A stretch of DNA of 64,000 nucleotides from Ascarosepion bandense (GCA_037127315.1 JBBBDQ010001918.1:1441001-1505000); one strand, 5' to 3'. Shown: positions 1 to 10,989, counted from the stretch's first letter. A program made the numbers and translations. The notes: generated by a model from the letters alone, not told the origin.

Positions 1-330
1 TATATATATATATATATATATATAATCGATTTTCTGCACTATTGTAAGAACTGCAACCTTGAAACTTCTGAATATCGTTTCTTATGTCTTTGTCTATGAG
101 TGTATCGAATTTGATTAAAATCGGACCAATCCTTCTATAACACGATTTTTTTGATTATCGATATTTATCAGGGGTACCTCAACACGAAACCTAGCTAAAA
201 CACTTGCAGATGCTTATAGTACAACTGTGTAAAGTTTCAAGAAAATCAGTTCAGCCGTTTTGGAGTCTATAGGTAATGGGCTCACAGACACAAAGTTCCA
301 TTTATAAATAAGTTTAGATTTAGATATACA
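1..330 (+). repeat. Dispersed repeat family D1, 3' part
   Basis: A TA run leads into a unit that recurs at 36240-36562 and 41028-41338 and, inverted, at 32088-32312. Shared landmarks are AATCGATTTTCTGCACTATT near the start, AAAATCGGTTCAGCCGTTTT late, and a terminal ATTTATAAATAAGTTTAGAT. The start of the unit is cut off by the window edge. The family is unnamed here; the ending resembles the 3' ends of non-autonomous RTE-related repeats of invertebrates, which is inference only. Confidence 0.75.
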
Positions 331-1069
331 ATTATTCATATACATACATTTTATCTTTCTTGTGAATTTAATTTTTTTTTTACTCATGACATTGAAAGAA
401 TTATTTATTGCCTGAAACAAGATTCTAAACTGAATGTCAAAAATGTCAAGTTTTGCAGAAATCTTTTCCCAGAGGCCAACCTGCACTCAACAAGAATTTC
501 TGAGTGCATCTTTGCCTATTCTACTAATGCCACAAGTGGTCTTTCTTTGACTGAGTTTTCTCAGACAGAATTTATTTGGTTCCATTTCCTGACAGTTGTA
601 TTTTCTCTTCATGTAAATTAGTTTGAGTCTTTTGTTACATTTCTCTTTTCTGTTTTATTTTTTCTAATTTTTTCTCATCTGATTGATTCAAAACTAGAAA
701 TAAACATCTTTATGCCAAAGGCTAATATTGTCTAATGAAATAAAATGTATTCCTGAGCCTTGAATCACAAGGAAGCCCAACTTAAGATTCACAAGGGATG
801 TAGTACTTTGAAATGACTTTCAGAAAGTCGATTTGTATCTCTTTGCAAAAAGGAAATATTTATTTAAAATCTGATTAAATTCGCATTACAAATATTTCCT
901 GTTTGGCTTCACAAAGAAAATATTTCAAGAAAAAAAAAATTTAAATAAGAAAACCTTTACTTATTGCTTATTGCTTAAGGCAATGAGACTGCATCACTAC
1001 TTTGTAACCTTGTCTGTCAGTTCCATTCCTAGGAAAGGCAGGAATAGGAAATTGTATTTTCTGATTCTG
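331..1069. other. Unassigned intron sequence
   Basis: AT-rich sequence inside the UNC5 intron that follows the ZU5-start exon. I see no exon, RNA gene or recognisable repeat. Confidence 0.5.
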
Positions 1070-1390
1070 TTTTTGGAGGCACAGTGAAGTAATGGTTATT
1101 GGCTCAGATTGAAGAATCTGAAATTCCTGTCAAGTTTGTTACATATACTTCCATGCGAACAACCTTGGGAAAGGTATAGATCTATCTGCCCCCCATATAT
1201 GACTAAATAAAAGGAGAGCCTGGATCTTATAGCCTTGGTTAGCAACCAGTTTAAGAGAAGGAAAACTCAAACCAACTCAGAGAGGGTTGGGCTCCTTCAG
1301 GCTAATAGACACTCCAGCTACTACATCTGTTGTACATGTGGTGCTCTTTTGACTCTAACAGGTTAGAGGACTTGTGATCATGATTCTGTT
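1070..1390 (+). mobile_element. Old tRNA-derived SINE copy
   Basis: A diverged member of the SINE best seen at 48133-48425. It keeps the A-box side (GGCACAGTGAAGTAATGG), the middle block CCTTGGGAAAGGTATAGATC and the later GGTTAGCAACCAGT. The B-box region is eroded, and no target duplication was found. Confidence 0.6.
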
Positions 1391-1840
1391 TTGTTTTCCT
1401 GTAATAGCAAAACAACAAACAAGTTGTCTCCCTTGGGTATAGTTTTATAGGAATAATAGTGACTATATTAATAAAATTATGATTAAAAATAGCTGAACTT
1501 ATAAAAATGCAACAGTCACTGAAAACTAAGAATATGCATTTTATTTTGTTCTATTTCCTTTTTTTACCATTTTTCAGTATCTTCTCATTATCTCCCTTAT
1601 CCTTTCTAATCTTTATTGCTCGTTCTTATTCTGATATGATATATATATATGAATTAGTTTCATATGTGATATAGGAATAAGGAAAACACAGATGTTGCAT
1701 TCAGTTTTTCATATTGCAACCCATTAAAATTCTTTACAAAGATTGCAATATTTTTTGTGTTACAGCCCCTATCTGCCATTCAGTCTTTTATTTTTCTTGA
1801 TATCCATCCATCAAGAAGCTTATCTCTGACTCTGCTTTGC

Positions 1841-1888
<48 letters not shown>

Positions 1889-2200
1889 TCTCACTTTGTT
1901 CTCTTTTTATTTTTCTTTAGCTTTCTTAACACATCACTCAATAAATTTTGGGCCTGACATATAGATGGCATTACTAATAAAAAAAACCCTTATAATTTTT
2001 ATGAAGTAATAACCTTCAAATGACATGTGACAAAATTTGGGCTTAATTGGGTTATTATTTTAAAAATTACAGTTATTTAAGTGAAGCTACTATTATTTTC
2101 AAAACAATGGAAAAATTTGAATTTTATGTGTTGATAAAGCATTGCTTTCTGATGGGAAAAAAATACTCTTCAAGCAAAGTAATGGCTTGATAAGTGTTAT
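1391..2200. other. Unassigned intron with CT/TA microsatellite
   Basis: A (CT)n run at about 1843-1862 passes directly into (TA)n at 1863-1889. A short imperfect inverted repeat lies at about 1630-1680. Nothing codes here; the open frame over the microsatellite is low-complexity serine, leucine and tyrosine-isoleucine repeats. Confidence 0.5.
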
Positions 2201-2204
2201 TTAG

Positions 2205-3108
2205 ACTCTGCTCTGTCGGACACAATGGTTAAGAGGTGATATGCTAACTTTCAATGTGGTCATACAGACACAAATGATGCTGAATGCTCAGGTTACCCAA
2301 AATCGGCAGTTGTCCCAGAAAACTCCAAAAAATTCCACAAACTCATTTTGGATGATCGTAAATTGAAGTTGCGTGAGATAGCAGAGGAGTTGAACATATC
2401 AGAAAGCAGTGTATTTACCATTTTGCATGAACATTTGTCAATGAGAAAGCTGTGTTCAAAGTGGGTGCCATGTTTGCTCACAGTCAATCAAAAGTAACAA
2501 TGTGTCAATAATTCAGAGTGTTGTTTGCAACTGTTTCAATGGAATTTTTACATAAATATGTGATAATCGATGAAACCTGGATTCACTACTTCACGCCAAA
2601 GTCAAATTGGCAGTCAGCTGAGTGGACAACAGCAGATGAAAGCTGTCCAAAGCGACCAAAGAGGTAAACAGAAGGCAAGGTTTTGGCCTCCGTATTTTGG
2701 GATGCACAAGGTATTTTGTTAATCGACTACCTTAAGAAAGGAAGAACCTTCAAAAGTAAATCTTATAAAGCATAACTGGTGCATTTGAAGGAAGAAAAAA
2801 AAAACTGCTATAAAACTGCACTGTGCCATAAGTCAAATACAACGATAGTAAAAACTACATGAATGCACTTCGAATTGCATCTGCATCCACCCTATTCTCT
2901 AGATCTGGCCCCCAGTCACTACTGGCTGTTTGCAGACCTCAAAAGAATGCTCCAGGAAAAGAGATTTGGCTCCATTGAATAAGTGATATTGGAAACTGAG
3001 GCATATTTTGAGGCCAAAGACTAATCATTCTACAAAAAAGGCACTGAACTGTTAAAAAAGCATTGGAATTGGTGTATTACTCTAGAAGGTGACTATGTTG
3101 ATGAATAA
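2205..3108 (+). pseudogene. Mariner-family transposase, decayed
   Basis: The plus strand encodes, in shifting frames with stops, a mariner DD34D-type transposase. The N-terminal half has the helix-turn-helix stretch LREIAEELNISESSVFTILH. The core has DETWIHYFTPKS and GKVLASVFWDAQGI, then PPYSLDLAPSHYWLFADLK, and the C-terminus reads CITLEGDYVDE before a stop at 3106. The segment that should hold the second catalytic aspartate (family form HQDNAPCH) is deleted, leaving ALCHKS. Several stops and frameshifts make it inactive. A typical mariner transposase is about 345 codons, so most of the length is represented. No clear terminal inverted repeats were found. Confidence 0.88.
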
Positions 3109-3420
3109 AGTTGAATTTTGCCTAAAAGCTTTTGTTTTATTATTTAGGCTCGGGATTTATTGAGTGATAGGTTATTGATATAATGAAGATGATAACTTTA
3201 AACACAATCAAAAACAAAATGTTAGAAGGGAAACTACCATCAATCTTAGAATGCAATAAAACTAGATTTGAAGAATCTATTTCGTGAAAAACAGTTTTAT
3301 ATTTTAAACAACAATCCTTCATTAGAAGCTATAAATTTTGGCTCTAAAATAGTAACAATCAATTCTATAGTATATATAAAAAAAGAAAACCTTAGTATCC
3401 ATCATTGGATACTAAGTGCA
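3109..3420. other. Unassigned intron sequence
   Basis: AT-rich sequence between the mariner remnant and the next SINE. It may include the 3' untranslated end of the mariner. Nothing else is recognised. Confidence 0.45.
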
Positions 3421-3722
3421 TTGTGGTGCAGTGGGTATTGACTCACTACAATAAATCATTGAGCCACGTTCAAATTTCAGTTGAATTCATTGCATTCACT
3501 TCAACAAAAATACCCTTGGGAAAGATATTAATCTGTCTCTTCTCCTTCTAGATATGGGTTAAATAGCAAAACAGATTGGGTTCTATAAATGTGGTTGGTA
3601 ACCAGTCATCTGGAGAAAGTAATGGCAAACTACTGCAGGAAAATCTTCTGCCTAGTGATTCATGGATTGAAAGAAACATGATGGGCCAAGTGTGTATCAT
3701 ATATGACATTTAACTGACTGAT
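3421..3722 (+). mobile_element. tRNA-derived SINE, near full length
   Basis: It begins with the A-box-like TTGTGGTGCAGTGGGTATTG. A B-box-like GTTCAAATTTC follows, then the conserved middle CCCTTGGGAAAGATATTAAT, the block TTGGTAACCAGTC, and an end that reads ACTGACTGAT. It has the same order as 32630-32945 and 48133-48425. It lies about 60 bases from the splice donor of the UNC5 exon, on the opposite strand. Confidence 0.85.
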
Positions 3723-3779
3723 CCACCATTGACAATGTAATTTTTTTTTTACTGGGAAAAGAAAAGGAAAGCTACTTAC

Positions 3780-4178
3780 CTGATTCAGTCAAACACAGAC
3801 GGCCACCTGTATGTGTGAAGGTGCCCCACGTTACGGCCTCAATGTCGATGTTACATGGCAAGAGGCCTGACATGAGGGAAAGGCGATTTGCAGATTGCAT
3901 GTCTCCATTTGACGTCGGTCGAGAGCTACTCATGCTTGTACTCATTGTCATGGCATTTTTATTGCTTTTGATGGTGAGTTTCTCAATGGAGCTGTTCAAA
4001 GGTGGATCAGGCAGTTTGCTGTTGCTTTTGGTCAATGTCTGGGCTAGTTGCTGAGATTTGTTGGTCATCACAGCGGTTTTATCTACTGGTGTCTCAACAT
4101 TGTTGTTTGGAGAGTCAACACTGGCAGTACGTACGGTCACAACTGTCTGGGTCAGGTCTGGTTGTACTGAAACCATAT
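3780..4178 (-). CDS. unc5: UNC5 netrin receptor, juxtamembrane/ZU5-start exon
   Basis: Internal exon of a netrin receptor. UNC5 proteins are single-pass membrane receptors for axon guidance, with extracellular Ig and TSP1 domains and a cytoplasmic ZU5-UPA-death module. On the minus strand the acceptor is a pyrimidine tract ending TTTAG at 4179 and the donor is GTAAGT from 3779. The exon is 399 nt, phase 1 at both ends, and open throughout. About the first 110 residues are serine/threonine-rich and low in order, as expected for the juxtamembrane linker. The end reads WGTFTHTGGRLCLTESG, matching the opening of the UNC5 ZU5 domain. The rest of ZU5 must lie in an exon before position 1. A TM exon in the same phase and strand at 49 kb supports UNC5 over other ZU5 proteins. 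Confidence 0.88.
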
Positions 4179-4239
4179 CTAAAGGGAAAAGAAGTTAAAA
4201 AGACAAATTACAAAATTAGGAAAAATTTAAAAATATAAC

Positions 4240-4805
4240 ATTACTAATTATTATTCATTTTTGACAAGTATTTCTTTCATTTTCATTTCTCTTGCTTTTT
4301 ACTACAACTCCTATCCATAAGAAGTAGAGAACATAGCTAAATTTGAGTAACTTCTGCTGGTTAGCCTTCTCAGATGAAGCATTAGCAATTATTATTCATT
4401 GTTGACTAGTATTTCTTTTATCTTCATTTCTCTTGGTTTTTATTGCAACTCCCATACATAAGTAGAATTAGAGAACATAGCTATATGGCTAAATTTGAAT
4501 GACTCCTGCTGGTTAGCCTTCTTAGATGAAGCATTGTCAATTATTATTCATTTTTGACTAGTATTTCTTCCATCTTCATTTCTCTCACTTTTTATTTCAA
4601 CTCCCATCCATAAGAAGTAGAGAATATCACCATATGGCTAAATTTGAATGACTCCTGCTCATTAGCCTTCTTAGATGAACCATTGTCAATTATTATTCAT
4701 TTTTGACTAGTATTTCTTTCATCTTATTTCACTTGCTTTATTGCAAATCCCATCTATATGAAGTAAAAGTAGAGAATATAACTATATAGCTAAATTTAAA
4801 CAACT
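4240..4805. repeat. Four tandem units of about 141-152 bp
   Basis: The landmark TTATTATTCATT recurs at 4248, 4389, 4541 and 4690. Each unit then carries GACTAGTATTTCTTT-like sequence, ACTCCCATCCATAAGAAGTA and GGTTAGCCTTCTTAGATGAA with modest divergence. The array begins about 60 bases upstream (in gene sense) of the acceptor of the UNC5 exon. Confidence 0.88.
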
Positions 4806-6095
4806 GAAAATTTAAATAGACTGATAGAAAGATGTGTCTAGGCAGAAAAAAATCAATGAACAAGAACAGACTGAGATGGATATATAAATACATATTAAGA
4901 AAAATAAAATGAAACATATAAAGAGAGAGAGAGAAATGAACAGACTACACATATATAAAAAGACAGATGAATGTATACACAAAAAGAGAAACTAATGATA
5001 AAGAAAGTAAACAAAAGTTAGAGTTGTGCAAATTATTTTCGTGTATAAGGAAGAGTGAAAACCAGATTACAGTTGTGAGGGTGTCCAGTGCAGTGAGGTT
5101 GAAGGGGTGATACGGGGGGGTGCAGAGACAGCCATAAACTATAGAAAGGACAGGAATGCAGAGTGCACAGGCCAGAGCAGTGTTAGAATGAGCGACGAGA
5201 TACAGATAGTAAAAATAACCCCCCCCGGGTGGGGGTCTGACAGAAAAAGGGAGGTTGAGGAAAATTGGGAAGGTAAAGATAGGAACAGTGTGCCTTGTTT
5301 AATAACAGTGATTGATAGTTAGGGGAGGGTAAAAATGGGATATAGAAAGTGGCAAAAAAAGAAAAAAAAGGGAAAATTGGTAGTGAGGGAAGAGGTTGAA
5401 GATGAGGGGAATGTAGTACCTTAATGGAAAGACGGGGGTTACCACTACCACCACCATCAGAACTGGACAGTATCAACATTGTTGTTTATACTATTATTTG
5501 GTTGTTTTTAAATAATCAATTTCTAGTTTATTTTTCTTTCTCTCTTTTTGTTGTTTCTTGTTGTGTTTGGCTTATAACATACAAAATCTGTTCACTGCAT
5601 CTTCACCAAATGAGGAACAATTGGAAGAGAGGTTTCTTTTAATTATTTATACCGGGATAAGAGAAAAGCTTGGGCACATGTAAATGTGTGCATGGGGTCT
5701 GTAAGCATCAATATACAAATCTATAGAGACGGCCTTGCAGTGTGAGTGACCATATAGGCCCACACTGCGTGATTTCAAAATATATCCAAATGCATATGTG
5801 TGCATATGTATGCAGCTATAGAATTGAAAATATATAAATGCATGTGTTATATACTTGTGCTTTGAAGCAGGGTAAAAAAAAAAAATTTTTTTTGCTAATT
5901 TCTTAATGTGCATGTATGGGGTGTCTGCCTTTGAGCAATAGTTCATGGTAGTTAGTGGGCTCAATCCTCTTTGATTAAGGGCATGTACAAGTCTAAACCA
6001 AGTGTTGTAAATATCTTAATGAACAAGTACATATAAGCAAATATACATTTATGAGTGAAGATGCACATATGTATACACTTCCTAAGTACATCTCT
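4806..6095. other. Unassigned intron sequence
   Basis: Contains a purine-rich stretch at 4920-5010 and a relatively G-rich block at 5080-5470 with short G and C homopolymers. Short open frames here have no recognisable domain and no splice context. Confidence 0.45.
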
Positions 6096-6097
6096 CT

Positions 6098-6316
6098 TAA
6101 CATAAGTATGTTATGACATCACTACAAAGTAGCTATTTTGTTTCAACGCTTCTTGTGTCTTGTCAAGATCCTGCCAAATGACACACATTTTTGTGACAAA
6201 AATTTATCTAAAATAATTAGGCTGGTAGAAATGAATATATAATACTGTTTGATTATAAACAGAATATCTACTTAAATATGAGTATCTATAAAAAATAGTG
6301 TTCAAGCAAATCATTT

Positions 6317-6357
<41 letters not shown>

Positions 6358-6450
6358 AGGCAGGTAACAGTGCCCCACATCTTGACAAGACACAAGAAGT
6401 GTTGAAACAAAATAGCTACTTTGTAGTTAGGTCATAATGTACTTATGTTA
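6098..6450. mobile_element. Inverted-repeat element with decayed hammerhead cores
   Basis: Arms at about 6098-6178 and 6359-6450 are reverse complements. Reading outward, each has a GACAC/GTGTT helix, then GAAAC, then an ACAAA/TTTGT helix and GTA, which is the stem II - GAAA - stem III - GUA order of a hammerhead. The CUGAUGA box is degraded to TTGACAA in both arms. A TA microsatellite (6319-6354) and an R5-type repeat fill the centre. It is read here as an old relative of the elements at 7.8 and 16.6 kb. Confidence 0.7.
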
Positions 6451-6547
6451 TACATTTTAAATAAATATTATTTGCTTTACTTTGTATTGAGAACTCTTTT
6501 TAGAATAGTGTTTTTTTGGATATTGTAATTTTATTCCAACCATACCA

Positions 6548-6551
<4 letters not shown>

Positions 6552-6591
<40 letters not shown>
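6552..6591. repeat. (TA)n microsatellite
   Basis: An uninterrupted TA run between unassigned AT-rich flanks. No other feature is seen from 6451 to 6784. Confidence 0.95.
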
Positions 6592-6593
<2 letters not shown>

Positions 6594-6784
6594 AATAAGG
6601 ACTTGCCACCACAGAATTTGTAGACATTTATAAGGAAAACTTTTTTTATTTAAAAATCTCTGTGGAACTTTTTGGGCAACATAATAATACATCCAAACAA
6701 GTTTGAGCTTACAGTGATATCACATTGAAAAACTGGTTGATCATGATCAGTACTTATATCAGTGACTGTGAATGCCAAATGTTG

Positions 6785-6960
6785 TAAGCTTGGATGTGCA
6801 TGGAATGTAATAGATAATAGGTTAAAATTTAAAATCAGATAGCTGAGTTCTAATCCCAGTTGAGTTTTTCATATTCACTTACATGCAAATACCCTTGGAA
6901 AAGGTATGAATCCACCTCTTCTCTCGGTTAATTATCAAAAAAAGCTATTACAATCTAAAA
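6785..6960 (+). mobile_element. tRNA-derived SINE fragment
   Basis: A B-box-like GAGTTCTAATCCCAG is followed by ACTTACATGCAAATACCCTT and GGAAAAGGTATGAATCCA, as in the tRNA SINE family. The head is diverged and the 3' half is missing. Confidence 0.6.
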
Positions 6961-7029
6961 AAATATATAGATTTAAATAAGGTCAATAAGCTGTAAAATA
7001 TAAATCTATCAATTAATCAAACAAATTTG

Positions 7030-7335
7030 ATTAAACGTGTAAGCAACAATGAGGTTTTGGAGAGGATGGAAATGAAAAAAAACTTATACTTAACATCAGA
7101 AAGAGACAGCTGAAGTTTCTGGGACATATGAGGAAAGATGGCTTGGAGAATTTAATACTCACAGGGCAGATAGAAGGAAATGAAACAGGAAAATAATGTC
7201 ACATACTTAATAGGCTTAAGCAAATGGATGGAAGAGCAGGGTTTGGGAGAAATACCCAGACAGAAGAGCTACAAGGGATAGGAAGATGTGGAGGCTATGA
7301 ATACCTACGTCCTGAAGGCATATGACACATAAAGA
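7030..7335 (+). pseudogene. RTE-type LINE, C-terminal fragment
   Basis: Broken frames read NNEVLERMEMKK, then KWMEEQGLGEI and DVEAMNTYVLKAYDT before a stop. This corresponds to the C-terminal tail of an RTE-like reverse transcriptase protein; the same tail occurs at 11630-11900 and 47440-47660. Stops and frameshifts make it non-functional. Confidence 0.7.
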
Positions 7336-7339
7336 AGAA

Positions 7340-7470
7340 GTTGAATATTGGGCTCAAAATTGTGGATAGACTGCTTGAAGTTGTTAGTGTGTTTTGTTCA
7401 AACCTATTTGACCATCTCAGTCATTTTCAAGAACCAATATGGTGTCAGTGTGGTAATTTATTTCAATGAA
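7340..7470 (+). repeat. Dispersed repeat shared with 54.8 kb
   Basis: The block ending TTTTCAAGAACCAATATGG and GTGTCAGTGTGGTAAT recurs in the same order at 54790-54905. Family unknown. Confidence 0.55.
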
Positions 7471-7500
7471 TGCTTTCTGCCTAAACATACCTTATAATTT

Positions 7501-7550
<50 letters not shown>
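7501..7550. repeat. (AC)n-(AT)n microsatellite
   Basis: AC repeats run directly into AT repeats, just before the inverted-repeat element at 7640. Confidence 0.95.
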
Positions 7551-7552
<2 letters not shown>

Positions 7553-7667
7553 ATTGTTTAATACTTAGTTTTTGGTCTTAATAGGGTTAGACCAGTACAC
7601 ATTTGTATTAAAAAATGTTCAATACAGTTATATTGTAGAACTTTTGAATATTTTCCATTTTTAAACA

Positions 7668-7725
7668 AGTTATTTCACTACCCAGGTTTCAACCATGAGT
7701 GGTGTCTTCAGGCGATTTTTAATAA
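7668..7725 (-). ncRNA. Hammerhead ribozyme motif, type I (left arm)
   Basis: On the minus strand the core CUGAAGA is at 7711-7705; position 7 is variable in the family. A 4-bp stem II (ACCA/TGGT) has a CU mismatch at its base, and GAAA follows at 7690-7687. Stem III is ACC/GGT with loop TG, followed by the cleavage triplet GUA ending at 7679. Stem I starts G-C and U-G, then after an internal loop ATAAC can pair with GTTAT. Activity is untested. Confidence 0.7.
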
Positions 7726-7895
7726 CTGATTTTACCTTTTACCGTTTTTCTTTTTAAGAACGGTCTTGTAACATTTGAACATTGATGTGGCAGGGAATTT
7801 ATGAATGTGCATTGTTTAAATTAAAATGGATTATGACATTCAAATAAAACCTCGTTACAAGAGCGTTCTTAAAAAAAACGCTAAAAGTAAAATCA

Positions 7896-7953
7896 GTTAT
7901 TGAAAATCGCCTGAAGACACCACTCATGGTAGAAACCTGGGTAGCAAAATAAC
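7896..7953 (+). ncRNA. Hammerhead ribozyme motif, type I (right arm)
   Basis: CUGAAGA at 7911-7917, stem II ACCA/TGGT, GAAA at 7932-7935, stem III ACC/GGT with a 2-nt loop, and GUA with predicted cleavage after 7943. The inner stem I is GC/GC, then an internal loop, then GTTAT (7896-7900) with ATAAC (7949-7953). The base of stem II is a mismatch here. Very short stem III is usual in animal type I hammerheads. Confidence 0.72.
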
Positions 7954-7968
7954 TCATTTAAAAATGGA

Positions 7969-7974
<6 letters not shown>

Positions 7975-8021
<47 letters not shown>
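7975..8021. repeat. (TA)n-(GA)n microsatellite
   Basis: Directly abuts the right arm of the hammerhead inverted-repeat element. Confidence 0.95.
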
Positions 8022-8679
8022 TAGACTAATAGACAGACACACACACAAAGAAATCATGCTGGTGCATTTATGTACATATAATGTAAGTTTACGTATGTTA
8101 TTATTGAATGTGTCCAGTGTTCATTCTCTCCCATCTATTATCATTCCACATTCGTCTAAAACCTTGGGACCCTCCAGGCAGTTAACTTTATCAACATTAT
8201 GTTTGTTTCTCTTCCCTCTTCAAACCAATAGCATGGGCCACCCAGCCACTGTCTGCTGCCCTCAGATAAAAGAAAAAAAATAAATGAAGAAAAAATTTAT
8301 GATTGCAGCAATCCAGATACACAAACCAATGATGACTTTCAGATGATTGTGTTGACCACACCCAAACAATGATGAGGATCATAGTCTGATTAATGTTATG
8401 GATGCAGACATGACTTCATTTCACAAATATTAGCTGAGAACAGTCCCAAACAGCTTCTGTATTCCCTGAAGAAACATTAAGTGAGGGATCAGTGTATTAC
8501 TTTTATAAGCACAAAACTGATACCCCATTTTATGTCCATTTAAAATAGCATTATTGAATGTTAACCTAGTGAAAAATATGGAATCTTAGAAGATGTATAT
8601 TTTCTTTTGGATTTATTCTAATATATAAGACACACTACTGTATTTATATCTATTAAATATATTTTTATTTTATTTTTTT
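8022..8679. other. Unassigned intron sequence
   Basis: No exon, RNA gene or repeat recognised. Confidence 0.45.
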
Positions 8680-9125
8680 TAATCATTTCACCCCAAGTAA
8701 GGTGACAAAGAATTACTGAGAGTGAAAGAATCTGAGAAAAATTATTATTCAAGGAGACAGAAGATGACAATTGACATTGCTTTTAAACTTGAAATGGCTC
8801 TGATGAAGGTGGTAGTCGTGACAACAAAGATGACGATGGAGGTAATAGTGACAATGACAATAATTCATGATGATGATGAAGATTCATGGAGTTTTTTTGA
8901 ACAATTTTGTTTATTTATTTTTACAAAATCTTGGTCAGTGATTCCTTGATCACTTCTGCTTAAAGCCAAATGAACATAAACAAAAGTGGAAGATTGTGTT
9001 CGGCGAATCTTGAAAGTAGAGAGGGCAGCATTTGAAAGTCTGGTAATTTTCAAGTAAGGTGATAAAGCCATAAAGGTACAAGGAGTTACTGAGAGTGAAA
9101 AGATCCAAGAAAAGCCGTAAGGAAC
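8680..9125 (-). mobile_element. LINE-A 3'-end fragments
   Basis: The minus-strand LINE 3' terminus (CACCCCAAGTAAGG in plus reading) starts at about 8689. It continues through the conserved block around GACAATTGACATTGCTTTTA. A second similar tail piece is at about 9050-9115 (AAGTAAGGTGATAAAGCCA). GAT-rich simple sequence separates them. Confidence 0.65.
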
Positions 9126-9178
9126 AATAAAAGAAGCAATCAAACTATCACCTTTAAGTAAAAATCACAAAGAGAAAT

Positions 9179-9362
9179 TTTTTTTTTTTAATCATATCAC
9201 CCCGAGCAAAGTGGTAACGCCACTGATGTGCCGGGGGCTACGTATGAGTGAGAAGATTAGAAGAGAGAAAGCCGGAAACCACATCCTAAACAGGGAACAA
9301 GAGATGAGCCTCTTAACCTGTTCAATAGACGTGGGTGGAGTGTGAACCGGGTGATAGTTTAG
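9179..9362 (-). mobile_element. SINE-B copy
   Basis: Poly-T is followed in plus reading by ATCATATCACCCCGAGCAAA, then AACCACATCCTAAACAGG, GTTCAATAGACGTGGGTGGA and GTGTGAACCGGGTGATAG. The same order occurs inverted at 42588-42755 and in the same orientation at 56569-56790. Read on the minus strand, GGTTCACACTCC resembles a pol III B box and the 3' tail matches the LINE-A 3' end. Confidence 0.82.
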
Positions 9363-9600
9363 TTCATAAATAGTTTATAATATTATAATATATAATAGTT
9401 TAATAATTATATAATTTAATAATTATATAATATAATAATTATATAATATAATAATTTAATAATTATATAATATAATAATTATATAATATAATAATTTAAT
9501 AATTATATAATATAATAATTTAATAATTATATAATATAATAATTATATAATATAATAATTTAATAATTATATAATAGTTTATAATTATGATAGTTTAGAA
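9363..9600. repeat. AT-only minisatellite
   Basis: Degenerate tandem copies built from AATAATTATATAATATAAT and AATTTAATAATTATATAAT. It immediately follows SINE-B. Confidence 0.9.
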
Positions 9601-10989
9601 ATGTGTGAGATTAATGAAAGAGTGCATGAAAACTAATTTTCTGACTGTAATTTTAAGTGATGAATGTGGAGATACATTGGATTGATATGATAGCTGAAAC
9701 AGAAGCTGGGTCCTTCATGGAAAGAAACAACCAACTAAGAAGACAACAGTTGGCAGGAAGAACAATGTTTAATATTATAGCTGGTAAAATTATAGATCCC
9801 TTCAAACTTGAAGATACTATCAAGATAAATACAGAGAATTATTGTAACTTCTTGGGCAAGATGTTTATTGAATCATAGAGATCACAACAAAGAAACTTCA
9901 GGCTTTTGACAGTTAAGTTACATAATTTTAAAATTGCATGACTTTTAAGGTCGTAAGGTCTATGCTAAAAGTTTCTTCCCTTGCACATCTCACTTAAAGA
10001 ACTTCTGGGTTCTTGATTTCTTGTCAACTACAATCTTCAGAATTTAAATGCAGTGTCAGTCATCATCATCTGTTTCCTTGAATCCTGTTCTTTTATCCTG
10101 TTACTTCTAAGTTTTCCTTAGACTATGCACTTACATTCTGTTAACTTGACAATTGTCCACCTTGCTAAGATAGGTTTCAAAGACATCAAATTGATGGAAT
10201 GGGTTTCAACCTCTTCAGATATCAATCCAATATAAAACTTAAGATTAACCATTAAAAGAAATGTATATAAAAATAAAAATTTATAGTCAAGCAAATAAAA
10301 TTCCTGAGAAACAATAAAAAAGTTGTAAATACTGTTAAAACCAACACAGTAAAAACATTAATAAAACCAGGGAGAGAAAAATGATGAAGCTATAGAATGT
10401 CAAGGAACCCATAAATGTAACATGTAAAATCTACTAAAAAATAATTGCTGTCATGCATGACCTATAGTAGAAAGAGATGTAAATCAAATATTTTTCTTTA
10501 TTTAGAAAAAAATTAGTGTCCAAGAAAAATAATCCATTTGATTAATAAATTTCCTTACTATGTTTCTTAGACAGTCATATTTGTTCAAGCCTTTCTTGTA
10601 AGGTGCACAGATACCTTTGTCTACTAAGTTATTGTCTTGCTTTAACTTGGTGTTGAGATAGACTTTGTCATTGTGTTGCTAATTTTCTGTTTCTTTTGAG
10701 GTGTTTCCATTTCAAGTCACTGTTATATTAATTTTTAAAATGAAAAGATATTTATCAAAAAGCAATTTTATAAAATGCCAAGAGTATTCAATGAATCATA
10801 GATACCATTGACTGTCTCAAAAATATGAAAAGAATGGATTAATTAAACAGTTCATTGGCCTCTATTTTAGTTGTGTATTCTAGATTTCCAATTAAGTGAA
10901 TCTCAATACACTGTTTAAAAACTTTTGTTTTATTGTATCTCAATATTAAAACTATAAAAATTGCCATGATTTTTAAAAGCATGGGTACA
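9601..10989. other. Unassigned intron sequence
   Basis: No confident feature. A stretch near 9980-10220 with CATCTCACTTAAAGAACTTC and ATTTAAATGCAGTGTCAGTC resembles an old LINE-A 3' region in plus orientation, but is too diverged to call firmly. Confidence 0.4.

Larger units (their letters stand above)
7640..7972. mobile_element. Inverted-repeat element with two outward hammerheads
   Basis: Arms at about 7650-7772 and 7854-7970 are near-perfect reverse complements around a spacer of about 80 bases. Each arm holds a hammerhead-like motif reading outward, listed separately. No coding remnant is visible. The right end runs straight into a TA/GA microsatellite. The layout fits the inverted terminal repeats known from Penelope-like elements, some of which carry hammerheads, but the family assignment is inference. 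Confidence 0.82.

Noticed and set aside
3815..4238. Plus-strand open frames over the UNC5 exon
   Set aside because: Antisense to a minus-strand exon with correct splice sites and ZU5 similarity.
5107..5479. Open frames on both strands in the G-rich block at 5.1-5.5 kb
   Set aside because: No domain, no splice sites, and composition bias explains the open frames.
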